Assembly: GCF_000378425.1 (NCBI RefSeq)
Contig: NZ_KB899828.1
Location: 1 to 64,000, forward strand
Source of the DNA: Cohnella laeviribosi DSM 21336
GTDB taxonomy: Bacteria > Bacillota > Bacilli > Paenibacillales > Paenibacillaceae
Direction: 5' to 3'
DNA length: 64,000 bases
Within the stretch, counting starts at the first letter, position 1. Every line of letters begins with the position of its first letter. A program made the position numbers and the translations under genes. This document shows, in pieces, positions 46,449-55,424 of the stretch. The notes under the pieces are model-generated. The model was not told the DNA's origin. It saw only the letters and a list, made by a program, of their open reading frames with translations, and made no database searches.

Positions 46449-47441
46449 TCAATCCCCATATAGATGGCACTGGACCCTGTGGCCCGAAGAGACTTCCCGA
46501 TCCGCGGGCTTAACCTGTCTGCACGGCTCCGCGGCATACGGACAACGGGTGTGAAACACGCAGCCGGACGGCGGATTCACGGGGGACGGAAGTTCTCCCT
46601 GCAAAATGATCCGCTCCCGCTTCAGCCGGGGATGCGGCGCAGGCGCCGCCGACAGCAAAAACCGGGTATAGGGATGGAGCGGACGGGCAAACAGCTCATC
46701 CGTCGGGGCTTCCTCCACCAGATTTCCCAGATACATCACGCCGATCCGGTCGGCAATATGCCGGACAACGCTTAAATCGTGGGCAATAAACAGGTAAGAC
46801 AAGCCGCGTTCCGCCTGCAGCTCCATCAGCAGATTCAAGATTTGGGACTGAATGGAGACATCCAGCGCCGACACCGGTTCATCGCATATGATGAGCCTGG
46901 GGTTTAAGGCAAGCGCCTTGGCGATTCCGATCCGCTGCCGTTGCCCTCCGGAAAATTCATGAGGAAAACGGTCCATATGCCGCGAGGAAAACCCCACTCT
47001 GCCCAACAGCTCAAGCGCGCGCTCCTTCCGCTCTTTTCTTGTCCCCTGCTTGTGAATGGCCAAAGGCTCGGCCACGCTGGACCAAATTCGTTTCTTGGGA
47101 TCCAGCGAAGAGTAGGGGTCCTGAAAAATCATCTGCACCTTCTTGCGCAAAAACGCCAATCGCCTGGACGGAAGGGAAAAAATGTCCTCGTTTTGAAAAA
47201 ACGCCTTTCCCCCGGTCGGCTCCGTTAACCGCAAAATCGTTCTTCCCGTCGTGCTCTTTCCGCTGCCGGATTCACCGACAAGACCGTAGGTCTCCCCTTC
47301 GTAAATGGAGAAGGACACATCCTCGACCGCTTTGAGTTGTTCTTTTCGCCAACCGTGCCGGGATCTGACGCGGAAGGTTTTGGACAAATGTTCGACTTGA
47401 AGCAGAGGATGCTCATGCGGTGACGAGTAAGCCGGACCCAT
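46449..47441 (-). CDS. Oligopeptide/dipeptide ABC transporter ATPase (OppF/DppF-like)
   Basis: A 330-residue ATPase. Walker A GESGSGKST, signature HEFSGGQRQRIGIAKAL, Walker B LIICDEPVSALDVSIQSQIL and the C-terminal oligo_HPY region (RPLHPYTRFLLSAAPAP) with a cysteine cluster (CVFHTRCPYAAEPC). The PSSLDPKKR-type Q-loop region FQDPYSSLDP is typical of OppF. Overlaps the upstream ATPase gene by 29 bp and precedes the M20 gene. Confidence 0.95.
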   Translation of the reverse strand: MGPAYSSPHEHPLLQVEHLSKTFRVRSRHGWRKEQLKAVEDVSFSIYEGETYGLVGESGSGKSTTGRTILRLTEPTGGKAFFQNEDIFSLPSRRLAFLRKKVQMIFQDPYSSLDPKKRIWSSVAEPLAIHKQGTRKERKERALELLGRVGFSSRHMDRFPHEFSGGQRQRIGIAKALALNPRLIICDEPVSALDVSIQSQILNLLMELQAERGLSYLFIAHDLSVVRHIADRIGVMYLGNLVEEAPTDELFARPLHPYTRFLLSAAPAPHPRLKRERIILQGELPSPVNPPSGCVFHTRCPYAAEPCRQVKPADREVSSGHRVQCHLYGD

Positions 47442-48438
47442 CGCTGCCGCCTCCGTTCGCTTGAATGTCTTTGTAGTGCCAGCACCTTACCCGGTGGCCG
47501 GGCTCCGCCTCTTCCAGCGAAGGAGCCTTCGACCGGCAAAGCTCCGTCGCAAACGGACATCGCGGGGCAAACCGGCAGCACGCTTCGACCTCATGCATGG
47601 CCGGGACGGCGCCGCTAATTTCATATAGCTTTTGTTTGCGTCTCCCATCCAATTGCGGAACCGACTTCAGCAGACCGGACGTGTAGGGGTGCAGCGGACG
47701 ATCAAACAGCGTCGTCACTTCCGCCTCCTCAACGACTTCGCCCAAATACATCACGATCACCCTCGAGCACATTTGAGCGACAACCGACAGATCGTGCGTA
47801 ATCAGCATGATTCCCATTCGCAGCTTCTCTTTCAGCTCATTCATCAGCTCGAGGATTTGAGCCTGAATGGTCACGTCAAGCGCCGTTGTCGGTTCATCGG
47901 CAATCAACAGACGCGGCTCGCAGGACAAAGCCAGCGCGATCATCACCCGCTGCCTCATGCCTCCCGACAGCTCATGCGGATAGGACCGCAGTCGTCTTTC
48001 GGGATCCGAAATTCCGGTCAACCGAAGCAGCTCCAGCGCCTTTTCCCTCGCCTGCCGCCTCGAGGCACGCTGATGCAGCCGGATCGCCTCCATGATTTGA
48101 TCGCCGATCGTATACACGGGATTCAACGAGGACATCGGGTCCTGAAAAATGATCGAAATCCGGTTGCCCCGAACCTTGCGCATCTCTTCCTCGGACAATT
48201 GCAGCAGGTCTCTACCTTCAAAAAGGATTTGTCCGCCGTACTCCGTCGTCTTTTCATCGAACAAACGCAGAATCGATTCGGCCGTGACGCTCTTGCCGCA
48301 TCCCGATTCGCCGACAATGCCCACCGTCTCTTCCGGATCGATATGCAGCGATACCCCGTCTACCGCTTTTACGATCCCCTGCTCCGTCGAGAACTTCGTG
48401 GTCAAATGTTTGATTTCCAGCAATGGCGCTTGACTCAA
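47413..48438 (-). CDS. Oligopeptide/dipeptide ABC transporter ATPase (OppD/DppD-like)
   Basis: A 341-residue ATPase. Walker [16 protein letters not shown], the OppD-type Q-loop [20 protein letters not shown], signature [17 protein letters not shown], Walker [21 protein letters not shown], and the oligo_HPY tail with cysteines ([15 protein letters not shown]). The start codon overlaps the upstream permease stop (ATGA). Pairs with the OppF-like ATPase on the permease complex. Confidence 0.95.
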   Translation of the reverse strand: MSQAPLLEIKHLTTKFSTEQGIVKAVDGVSLHIDPEETVGIVGESGCGKSVTAESILRLFDEKTTEYGGQILFEGRDLLQLSEEEMRKVRGNRISIIFQDPMSSLNPVYTIGDQIMEAIRLHQRASRRQAREKALELLRLTGISDPERRLRSYPHELSGGMRQRVMIALALSCEPRLLIADEPTTALDVTIQAQILELMNELKEKLRMGIMLITHDLSVVAQMCSRVIVMYLGEVVEEAEVTTLFDRPLHPYTSGLLKSVPQLDGRRKQKLYEISGAVPAMHEVEACCRFAPRCPFATELCRSKAPSLEEAEPGHRVRCWHYKDIQANGGGSDGSGLLVTA

Positions 48439-49373
48439 TCGGAACGCCTCCTTCGCCGCCGCACGGCTTTCTTCCGTTTTGCAAAGCGATTGTTCGATCC
48501 GGCTCCGGGATCAAGAAAATCGCGCAATCCGTCTCCCAGCAAATTCAGTCCCAGAATCATCAAAATGATGAAGACACCGGGAAAGACCGTCATCCACCAT
48601 GCTTTGAAAATGACATTTTTGCCGTCCAGCAGCAGATTGCCGAGACTCGGCTCCGGAGCGGGAATGCCGGCGCCCAGAAAACTAAGCGAAGCTTCCGTCA
48701 AAATCGACACCGCAAATACGAAAGAAGCCTGCACGATCAGCGGAGACAGGACATTCGGCAACATATGCAGCCCCATTATCCGAAAAACGCCGGCGCCCTG
48801 CGCCCGCAAGCCTTCAATAAACGTTTTTTCCTGCACCACCAGCGCGGCCGACCTCACGATTCGCGCAATCGAAGGAATATAGACAATCGTCAGCGCCAGA
48901 ATGACATTGCCCGTCTGCGGCCCCATAATGGCGACGATGGAAATCGCCAGCAGAATGGACGGAAAGGCGTACAAGCCGTCGCAAATTCGCATGAAAATAT
49001 GATCGCAAACCGGGGAATACGCGGACGCCAGACCGACCAGAAGGCCGATCGCGCCCGCGATTGCGGTCACGCTGGCGCCCACGAGCAGCGACACTCGGAT
49101 CCCGTAAACGACGCGCGTAAACACGTCGCGGCCCAACTGGTCGGTGCCGAACAGATGCTCGCCGCTTGGCGGCTGCAGCCGGTTCAGCGTCTCGATCGAG
49201 TAGGGATCGTAAGACGTGGTCCACGGAGCCAGCAGAGCAAGCAATGCGACCACGCTCATGATCGCGGTGCCCGTAACGAGCAGAGGATTGGAGAAATAAC
49301 GCCGCCACGCGATCCGGCCCCTTCCCGGGGGCGCGGAAACAGCGATAGGCTCAAGAGAAGCCATGCCCTTCAC
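48435..49373 (-). CDS. Peptide ABC transporter permease (OppC/DppC-like)
   Basis: A 312-residue membrane permease. The N-terminal OppC_N helix is PLLVTGTAIMSVVALLALLA. The family sequence HLFGTDQLGRDVFTRVVYGI follows, and the EAA loop contains IEGLRAQGAGVFRIMGLHML. Five or six hydrophobic segments are seen. It overlaps both neighbours by 4 bp, showing tight translational coupling. Confidence 0.95.
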   Translation of the reverse strand: MKGMASLEPIAVSAPPGRGRIAWRRYFSNPLLVTGTAIMSVVALLALLAPWTTSYDPYSIETLNRLQPPSGEHLFGTDQLGRDVFTRVVYGIRVSLLVGASVTAIAGAIGLLVGLASAYSPVCDHIFMRICDGLYAFPSILLAISIVAIMGPQTGNVILALTIVYIPSIARIVRSAALVVQEKTFIEGLRAQGAGVFRIMGLHMLPNVLSPLIVQASFVFAVSILTEASLSFLGAGIPAPEPSLGNLLLDGKNVIFKAWWMTVFPGVFIILMILGLNLLGDGLRDFLDPGAGSNNRFAKRKKAVRRRRRRSD

Positions 49374-50329
49374 CTCCCCCTGCCGCCATTCAGCTTCACG
49401 CGCGGATCCAGCAGCCCGTATACCAGATCGATCGCCAGATTCAGCAGCACATAGGTTACCGTGATGAGCAGAATGCTTCCCTGAATCACGGCGAAATCCC
49501 GGCGCTGAATGGAACTGATGATCAACTGCCCGATGCCGGGAACGTTAAACACCGACTCGACGACGGAGGCGCCCGTAATCAAGGTTCCGAACGTTTCGCC
49601 GATCACCGTCAGAATCGGAATGAACGCGTTCCGCAGCGCATGCTTGTAGGTCACGACGCCCGGTTTCAAGCCTTTGGCCCGCGCCGTTTTGATGTAGGGC
49701 TCGCCGAGCGCCTCAATCAGCGACGAACGGGTCATCCGCGCGATCAGCGCGGCCTGCATGAACCCCAGGACCATGGCCGGAAGAATCAGATAGCGCAAAT
49801 GATTCCACAAGCCGCTGCTGATGGGCGCGTATCCCGCAACCGGCAGCCATTTCAGCTTCACGGCAAACAGAAGAATAAGAAACAGCCCCAGCAGGAAGCT
49901 GGGAACGGAAATCCCCAGCAATGAAAACCCCATTACGGCCTGATCCGTCAGCGTTCCTCTTCTGCGGGCGGCGGCAATTCCCAGCAGCAAAGCGATTCCT
50001 ACCGCGATGGTCTGAGCCAGAACGGCCAGGGACAAGGTCGGCTGAAGCCGGCTGAAAAACGCCTCGGTCACGCTCATGTCCATAAAGATGGAATCGCCTA
50101 GATCGCCGGTTACGACGCCGCCGAACCAAACGAAAAATTGCCGGTACAAAGGCAGGTCCAACCCGAGGCGGGAGCGCAGCTCCGCTACGCTCTCCTCGCT
50201 GGCCTCGTCGCCCAGAATGACGCTCGCAGGATCGCCGGGCGATAAATGAATGAGCAGAAATACGACAACCGCTACGACAATCAAGACAGGCACCAAAGAC
50301 AAGACGCGCTGAACAATATATTTGGTCAT
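49370..50329 (-). CDS. Peptide ABC transporter permease (OppB/DppB-like)
   Basis: A 319-residue permease. The N-terminal signature is YIVQRVLSLVPVLIVVAVVV followed by FLLIHLSPGDPASVILG, the EAA loop includes YIKTARAKGLKPGVVTYKHA then LRNAFIPIL, and GASVVESVFNVPGIGQLI closes the family pattern. It forms the channel with the OppC-like permease. It begins about 50 bp after the binding-protein gene. Confidence 0.95.
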   Translation of the reverse strand: MTKYIVQRVLSLVPVLIVVAVVVFLLIHLSPGDPASVILGDEASEESVAELRSRLGLDLPLYRQFFVWFGGVVTGDLGDSIFMDMSVTEAFFSRLQPTLSLAVLAQTIAVGIALLLGIAAARRRGTLTDQAVMGFSLLGISVPSFLLGLFLILLFAVKLKWLPVAGYAPISSGLWNHLRYLILPAMVLGFMQAALIARMTRSSLIEALGEPYIKTARAKGLKPGVVTYKHALRNAFIPILTVIGETFGTLITGASVVESVFNVPGIGQLIISSIQRRDFAVIQGSILLITVTYVLLNLAIDLVYGLLDPRVKLNGGRGR

Positions 50330-50380
50330 GATAATCTCCTTCAGTGACAGGCCTGTTTGATCAACGGGAAAACCTCCTGC

Positions 50381-51994
50381 TTAACGGGAAATCGACACAT
50401 TCCACAAAATCGGTCCGATCAAATCGTCAAGGCCTTTGACATGGTCCCTGATGGCGACCAGATTTTGAATATTGCCGATTTTGACGATCGGCAGGTAGTC
50501 CCAAGTTACCCGGTTCAACTCGTCGATCAGCGGCTTGGCCTCTTCAATCGAACTCGACGCCTGAATTTGATCCAGCAAGCGGTCGATCTCCGGACTGTTG
50601 GTCCACCCCGGATAATCCGCTTTGGAATCCAGGAACGGATATTGGTGGATCGTCGCCCGGGTCGCAAAGGAAACGGCAAACAGATCGAAGTTGTTCTCAT
50701 CCTTGCGCCGTTCCTGAACGGTCGGCCAATCGTACACATCCAGCCTGGATTTGACTCCGATGGACTTCAGCACCTCCTGGGCCACGACAGCCAGATTGTA
50801 CTGTTCCGGATAATCCCGGGTCGTCAAAATCACCACTTCTTCCCCGGCATATCCGGATTCGGCGACCAGCTTTTTGGCCGCTTCGATATCGTGCAGGTTG
50901 TACTTGTCCGACCCTGCCGTGCTGTACCAGTCCTTCTGGGAAGGCAGCGCCAAAGACGAATCCAGTTCGAAGAAGCGGGAATCGCTATACGCCGCCGTAA
51001 GCGCCTCTTCATTGTTCAGCGCGGTGTTGAACGCCTGGCGCAGCTTCTGATTGGCGAATGGCCCCGCTTTTTTGTTGAATACATACGCGACAATGCCGCC
51101 CGGGCTGAAATAATTGCTTACGCCTTCCGTCGCATCGATCTGATCCGAATTATCGAACGGCACGCCAAACGCCACGTCGTATTCCCCGCTCAGAATGCCT
51201 GCAACCCGTGTCGATTCATCCGTTACATAGCGGAAATAGATATCGTCCAGGTAGGCGTACTTCTTTCCGCTCAGCCCGCTCGGTTCCTCGTCAACGGCCG
51301 AATAATCGGCGAATTTTTTCAAATGGACATATTGATCCGTCTTCCACTCTTCCAGCTTGTAGGGCCCTGTCCCGATGTATTCCTTGATGCCTTCCGGTCC
51401 TGCGGACTCAATGACCTCTTTGGGCATAATTCCCGGAAAAGGAGCGGTATCCGCAAGAACATAGAGGGCAACGAGCGAAGGCTTTTGCAGCGTCAGTTGA
51501 ACCGTATATTCATCCGCTTGAAGGAACTTGGCGCCCTGCAGATTGGCCTGTCCCTGCGTGGAAGTGGACAACCACTTCTCCATCGAGGCGACCACATCTT
51601 CCGCCTTCATCTCTTTTCCATTATGGAAATGAACGCCTTTGCGCAGATGAAAGGTGTAAACCTTGCCGTCCTCGCTAATCTCGTAGGATTCGGCCAATTG
51701 CGGCACCACTTCGTAGTTTTTGTTCAACGTGACCAGCTGCTCGTAGATATTTCTCGCCACGTCTCTTGTCGCCTGATTGGTCGTCAAATGCGGGTCCAGC
51801 GTCGCCGGATTGGCCGGATACGCCACATTCAACGTTCCCCCGCCGGCAGGCTCGCCGGACGGTTGATCCGATTGCTGCGAAGATTCGCTGTTCGGGTTCG
51901 GCTGCTGCTGACGGTTTGACCCGGTCTCGCAAGCCGCAAGCAACAGCAACAGCCCTAACGCAAGACTAAACAACTTCCATCTCGATCGGTGCAT
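50381..51994 (-). CDS. Peptide-binding lipoprotein of ABC importer (family 5)
   Basis: A 537-residue extracellular binding protein. Signal: WKLFSLALGLLLLLAAC with the lipidated Cys about residue 22, then a Gln/Ser/Pro/Asn linker. SBP_bac_5 features: TLNVAYPANPATLDPHLTTN, YTFHLRKGVHFHNGKEMKAE and QAFNTALNNEEALTAAY. GGAGGGG lies 9 bases before the ATG at 51994; 52012 is a less likely start. First gene of the operon and divergent from the LysR regulator. Binds peptides, opines or similar compounds. Confidence 0.94.
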   Translation of the reverse strand: MHRSRWKLFSLALGLLLLLAACETGSNRQQQPNPNSESSQQSDQPSGEPAGGGTLNVAYPANPATLDPHLTTNQATRDVARNIYEQLVTLNKNYEVVPQLAESYEISEDGKVYTFHLRKGVHFHNGKEMKAEDVVASMEKWLSTSTQGQANLQGAKFLQADEYTVQLTLQKPSLVALYVLADTAPFPGIMPKEVIESAGPEGIKEYIGTGPYKLEEWKTDQYVHLKKFADYSAVDEEPSGLSGKKYAYLDDIYFRYVTDESTRVAGILSGEYDVAFGVPFDNSDQIDATEGVSNYFSPGGIVAYVFNKKAGPFANQKLRQAFNTALNNEEALTAAYSDSRFFELDSSLALPSQKDWYSTAGSDKYNLHDIEAAKKLVAESGYAGEEVVILTTRDYPEQYNLAVVAQEVLKSIGVKSRLDVYDWPTVQERRKDENNFDLFAVSFATRATIHQYPFLDSKADYPGWTNSPEIDRLLDQIQASSSIEEAKPLIDELNRVTWDYLPIVKIGNIQNLVAIRDHVKGLDDLIGPILWNVSISR

Positions 51995-52016
51995 CAAGAA
52001 CAACCCCTCCATAAAT

Positions 52017-52044
52017 CCAAGAAACTATAGTATTCCTCTTGGAA
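52017..52044. promoter_or_regulatory. Inverted repeat upstream of the peptide operon
   Basis: CCAAGA (52017-52022) and TCTTGG (52037-52042) form 6-bp arms, and TTCC/GGAA pair within the right side. The site lies just upstream of the binding-protein gene, where a LysR-type regulator or other repressor could bind. Its core promoter was not clearly resolved. Confidence 0.3.
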
Positions 52045-52150
52045 TTGTTTATATAATAGTAACATGGAACGCATGATTCGAATCTCCAATCATCGTAATA
52101 GCAACCATTACATCTATTAATAGCTTGGCATTTGGGGGAAGGGGATGGAG

Positions 52151-53038
52151 ATGGATATTCAATATTTCATCACGTTTCGGGCGGCCGCCCGCAGCCAAAG
52201 CCTGACCAAAGCCGCAGAGCAATTGAATTATGCGCAGCCTACCGTCAGCGTCCAGATCAAGAAGCTGGAAACCCATTTCGGGGTCAAGCTCTTTGAACGC
52301 AACAGCAATAAATTGAAATTGACGGATGCCGGCTGGAAGATGCTGAAATACGCGGATCAGATTGTGGAAGGGTACTTGGGAGCCGAGAATGTCTTTACGC
52401 CGGGATCGGCAATCGACCTGACCATCGGCACGACGGAGACGCTGGCCGCTTTTCTGCTTCCGCCTTATTTTCAGAAATTCCGCAAAAAGTATCCCGATGT
52501 CAGCGTCACTTTCTTTCCGGCGCTGGACGAGGCCAACATACGCAAGCTTAAAAACAATGAAATCGATCTGGCTATCGTTCTGAACACGCTTGTCTCCGAT
52601 CCCGATCTCCGAACGTTCCCGATTCGCCATGAACCGTTCGTTTTTATTTGTCCCCCCAACCATCCGTTAAGCGGGAGAAACGACGTGTCGATTCAGGAGC
52701 TGCACAACAGCTCGTTTATCTTTACGGAGAAGGGCTGCAATTACCGGGAGTCGCTGGAGCGGTCGATGAACGAGCACGGCGTCGCCTATAAGACCGTTAC
52801 GGAAATGGGAAGCATCGAGGGGATTAAACAATGCGTCATTTACGGCATGGGCATCGCCATGATTCCGCGAATCGCCGTTCACGAGCAGCTGCAGCAGAAT
52901 TTGCTGTCGAGCTTCTCGCTCCGGCCAAGCGCCATTCAGCCGTTCTACTCGCAAATCTTGATATCCCGAAACAAACATATATCCGCGCCGATCAACGATT
53001 TAATCTCTTTGTTGTCCTCTGAAAGCCTCGGCTATTAG
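52151..53038 (+). CDS. LysR-type transcriptional regulator
   Basis: About 295 residues. The N-terminal helix-turn-helix reads YFITFRAAARSQSLTKAAEQ, LNYAQPTVSVQIKKLE and LFERNSNKLKLTDAGW. The remaining ~200 residues are a LysR substrate-binding domain (TIGTTETLAAFLLPPYFQKF). AAGGGG precedes overlapping ATGs at 52145 and 52151; spacing favours 52151. Divergent from the peptide operon, so it most likely controls it in response to an imported or derived metabolite. Confidence 0.93.
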   Translation: MDIQYFITFRAAARSQSLTKAAEQLNYAQPTVSVQIKKLETHFGVKLFERNSNKLKLTDAGWKMLKYADQIVEGYLGAENVFTPGSAIDLTIGTTETLAAFLLPPYFQKFRKKYPDVSVTFFPALDEANIRKLKNNEIDLAIVLNTLVSDPDLRTFPIRHEPFVFICPPNHPLSGRNDVSIQELHNSSFIFTEKGCNYRESLERSMNEHGVAYKTVTEMGSIEGIKQCVIYGMGIAMIPRIAVHEQLQQNLLSSFSLRPSAIQPFYSQILISRNKHISAPINDLISLLSSESLGY

Positions 53039-53090
53039 CTTTTGGTCTTCTCGGGTCTCGGGGTCCCGCGTTCCGACAAAGACCCGGCAT

Positions 53091-53127
53091 AAAAAAATCA
53101 GCCGCCGCTTCGAAAGCGGCAGCCGAT
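53091..53127 (-). terminator. Strong intrinsic terminator facing left
   Basis: Minus-strand stem ATCGGCTGCCGCTT/AAGCGGCGGCTGAT (53114-53127 with 53097-53110), 3-nt loop, then TTTTTTT. It lies about 350 bp past the sigB stop. Bases 53128-53479 hold no gene I can support. Confidence 0.75.
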
Positions 53128-53479
53128 TCGGCGTATGTTCCCGCAAAAAAAAGAAGCCGGTCGTCCCGTTTCGAAACCACCGTCGATCTCCTCCCCCGAC
53201 CCGGCGCTCTCCGTGGTTTGGGACCCTTCCGCCGCTCGTCCTTACGCTTCTAAAAGTCTATTTTCCGAATCTCGTCCGTTCAAGGCAAACGAAAAAACGC
53301 CGGACATTGGGGGCCGGCGCGTGCCGGAGCGGGAACGCGTTTACGATTCATAACGGGTATCCGAGCAACCTCGGACAGGCGCGAATGGTCGAAGACCCAA
53401 CGCGGATATTGTTCTACTGGCGAAATCGATCCGTTCCCTTTTCAAGACGCCTTGCACGGCCGATCGCGGTCCTTTCGCT

Positions 53480-54259
53480 TCAGGACGAACCCGAACCGCC
53501 CGCATTCGTCAGCCACTTCTTCAACTGGCCGATCGCGCGCCGCTGGATGCGGGATACGCTCATTTGGGAGACGCCCAGCCGGTCGGCGACGTTGCGCTGG
53601 GAGAAGCCGTGCTCGTAGAGCAGCACGAGAACTTTCCGCTCCTCCGGCTTAAGCCGCATCATCGCTTCGTCCAAGTCCAGCTTGCGGTCGACATGGGCAT
53701 ATTCGTCCGTCGTGGCGGCGATGAGGTCGCCCAGCGTCGCGCCGTTCTCCTCCTCGGACACGGGCACGTCAAGGGAGACATAATGATAGAGCTCGCGTCC
53801 GGCAAGCACTTCCAGCGTTTCTTCCAGACTGATGCCGAGACGGTCCGCGATCTCCTGCACGTTCGGCGAACGCTCCAATTCCATGGTGAGCTCGTCGACC
53901 GCTTGCTGGAGGATCAGCCCTTTTTCCTTGATTCGGCGAGGCACCTGAACGTACCAGGACTTGTCCCGCAAAAAATTTTTCATTTGTCCGATAATGCTCT
54001 TCATGGCATAGGGCTCAAACGGCATCCCGTAATCCGGGTCGAACAGCTTCAAGAGCCTGAAAAGCGTCATTCGCCCCACCTGTACGAGATCCTCAAGCAG
54101 ATCGGGCCGGCTCCGGGAGATTTTGTGGGCAGCCATCTGAACGAGCGGCTCGAACCGGCGCACCAGCTCGTTCGCCAATTCGGCGGAGCCGCTGCGTTGA
54201 TATTGGCACAGCATGTCCATCGCGTCGTCGGGCAGACGCGCGTTGGGGGTCACATTCAT
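53480..54259 (-). CDS. sigB: RNA polymerase sigma factor SigB-type
   Basis: A 259-residue sigma-70 family factor of the SigB/SigF group, controlling general stress genes. Region 2: ANELVRRFEPLVQMAAHKIS, LEDLVQVGRMTLFRLLKLFD and FEPYAMKSIIGQMKNFLRDK. Region 3 has VQVPRRIKEKGLILQQAVDE. Region 4 helix-turn-helix: HGFSQRNVADRLGVSQMSVS followed by RIQRRAIGQLKK. AAAGG lies before the ATG at 54259; the ATGA overlap with rsbW supports it. Held inactive by RsbW, which binds it. Confidence 0.92.
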   Translation of the reverse strand: MNVTPNARLPDDAMDMLCQYQRSGSAELANELVRRFEPLVQMAAHKISRSRPDLLEDLVQVGRMTLFRLLKLFDPDYGMPFEPYAMKSIIGQMKNFLRDKSWYVQVPRRIKEKGLILQQAVDELTMELERSPNVQEIADRLGISLEETLEVLAGRELYHYVSLDVPVSEEENGATLGDLIAATTDEYAHVDRKLDLDEAMMRLKPEERKVLVLLYEHGFSQRNVADRLGVSQMSVSRIQRRAIGQLKKWLTNAGGSGSS

Positions 54260-54705
54260 AACGTCTGCGCCTTTGCGGCCGTCCGCCTTTTCGTCAGCAC
54301 GACGACCGTGCCCAGATCCTGGCACACTTCCACCTCGTCCATCAATGCTTGCATCAGATAGAGCCCCAATCCGCCCGACCGGATCTCCTCGATGGACTTC
54401 CCGTGCAGGTTGGATGTTTGCATTTCGCCGGTTGGTTGAAATCCGCCTCTTCCGTTATCGCGAACGGAAATCCGCAAATGGTGCTCGGTAGCGGCAAAAT
54501 CGATGTGAACGACGCCTTCGGGTTCTTCGGCGTAAGCATGCAGCACGACATTATTGCAGGCCTCGGAAACCGCTACCTTCATGTCCTCGATATCCTCGTA
54601 GGAGAAATCAAGCTTTGCGGCAATGCCGTACAGCGTCAAACGAACCAAATCCACGAATTCGGCTCTGGCCGGTACCGTAAGCGACACGAGCGCATCGTTG
54701 ATCAT
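54256..54705 (-). CDS. rsbW: Anti-sigma factor / serine kinase RsbW
   Basis: A 149-residue GHKL-type kinase that binds SigB or phosphorylates RsbV. ATP-site motifs: N box MKVAVSEACNNVVLHAYAEE, G1 VRDNGRGGF and G2 GGLGLYLMQALMDEVEV. Its stop overlaps the sigB start by 4 bp. It begins 43 bp after rsbV. The pair sets SigB activity by partner switching. Confidence 0.94.
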   Translation of the reverse strand: MINDALVSLTVPARAEFVDLVRLTLYGIAAKLDFSYEDIEDMKVAVSEACNNVVLHAYAEEPEGVVHIDFAATEHHLRISVRDNGRGGFQPTGEMQTSNLHGKSIEEIRSGGLGLYLMQALMDEVEVCQDLGTVVVLTKRRTAAKAQTL

Positions 54706-54748
54706 CGCGTTGTTTTCACCATTCCTTCTTCCTGTTTGCTGTTGACGG

Positions 54749-55087
54749 TTAAGCGCCTTCGGCCGGCGCGGGCGTTACATTCAAAAACGGGCTGATTCCC
54801 GTAAGGTCGAACAATTTGCGCACGTTTGCGGGGACTTCTTCGACGGCGAACGCTGCCTTGCGCGCATGGCGGGCTTTGACCATCCCGATCAGGATGCCGA
54901 TTCCCGTGCTGTCGATATACTTCAAATCGCGCAGATTGAGAACCAGCTTGCGGTCGGACAGCTCCAGGAAGGGCTCCATGGCGTCGCGCATCTTCGAAGC
55001 CACCTCCAAATCCAGTTCCCCCGCCACATACACGACGGTTTGGCCTTCGCGGTTTTCCGTCCGGAACTTGAGTTTATCCGTTTGCAT
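54749..55087 (-). CDS. rsbV: Anti-anti-sigma factor RsbV
   Basis: A 112-residue STAS-domain protein. The RsbW phosphorylation site is S60 in LKYIDSTGIGIL. GELDLEVASKM and VRKLFDLTGISPFLN match the family. Dephosphorylated RsbV captures RsbW and frees SigB. No phosphatase gene (rsbU/rsbP) or stressosome genes are in the window. First gene of the operon. Confidence 0.94.
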   Translation of the reverse strand: MQTDKLKFRTENREGQTVVYVAGELDLEVASKMRDAMEPFLELSDRKLVLNLRDLKYIDSTGIGILIGMVKARHARKAAFAVEEVPANVRKLFDLTGISPFLNVTPAPAEGA

Positions 55088-55126
55088 ACAGGTCCCCTCT
55101 CTCCAAAAAAACAGGATCGTTTGTCA

Positions 55127-55152
55127 TTACCCTGCGGCGCTTGGGATGAAAC
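55127..55152 (-). promoter_or_regulatory. SigB-type promoter of rsbV-rsbW-sigB
   Basis: Minus-strand GTTTCA (55147-55152), 14-bp spacer, GGGTAA (55127-55132), against the SigB consensus GTTTAA-N12-14-GGGTAT. It lies 40 bp upstream of rsbV, indicating autoregulation. Confidence 0.7.
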
Positions 55153-55335
55153 AGAACCGATGAAAGGCGGGCCGGCAGCCCGAGCGCGTCCGGAGATACG
55201 CCGAATAATGGCGGAATATGTCGAACCGAGGTCTGCTCCAGTATCTATGATAGCATGCTTTCGGGTCTTGTCACGTCATTCCGGAAAATGGATGCGGCCG
55301 CGCCGGTTCGATTCGATCGGAGAGCGGCTGCTTCC

Positions 55336-55386
55336 AAAAAAACAACCCGGAGCCGCAGGCGCTTCATACGCTTGCAGCTCCGGGTT
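55336..55386 (-). terminator. Terminator of the lyase-amidohydrolase-sugar transport operon
   Basis: Minus-strand stem AACCCGGAGCTGC/GCGGCTCCGGGTT (55374-55386 with 55344-55356) followed by GTTTTTTT. It lies about 40 bp after the last permease gene. Confidence 0.9.
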
Positions 55387-55424
55387 TTGCCTTTTCCGCG
55401 GACGGCCCTTCTTCGCTTGCCTCG

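Noticed and set aside
53135-53618. Short + strand ORFs in the gap next to sigB
   Set aside because: No ribosome binding site, no conserved-looking sequence, and they overlap the terminator or the sigB 3' end.
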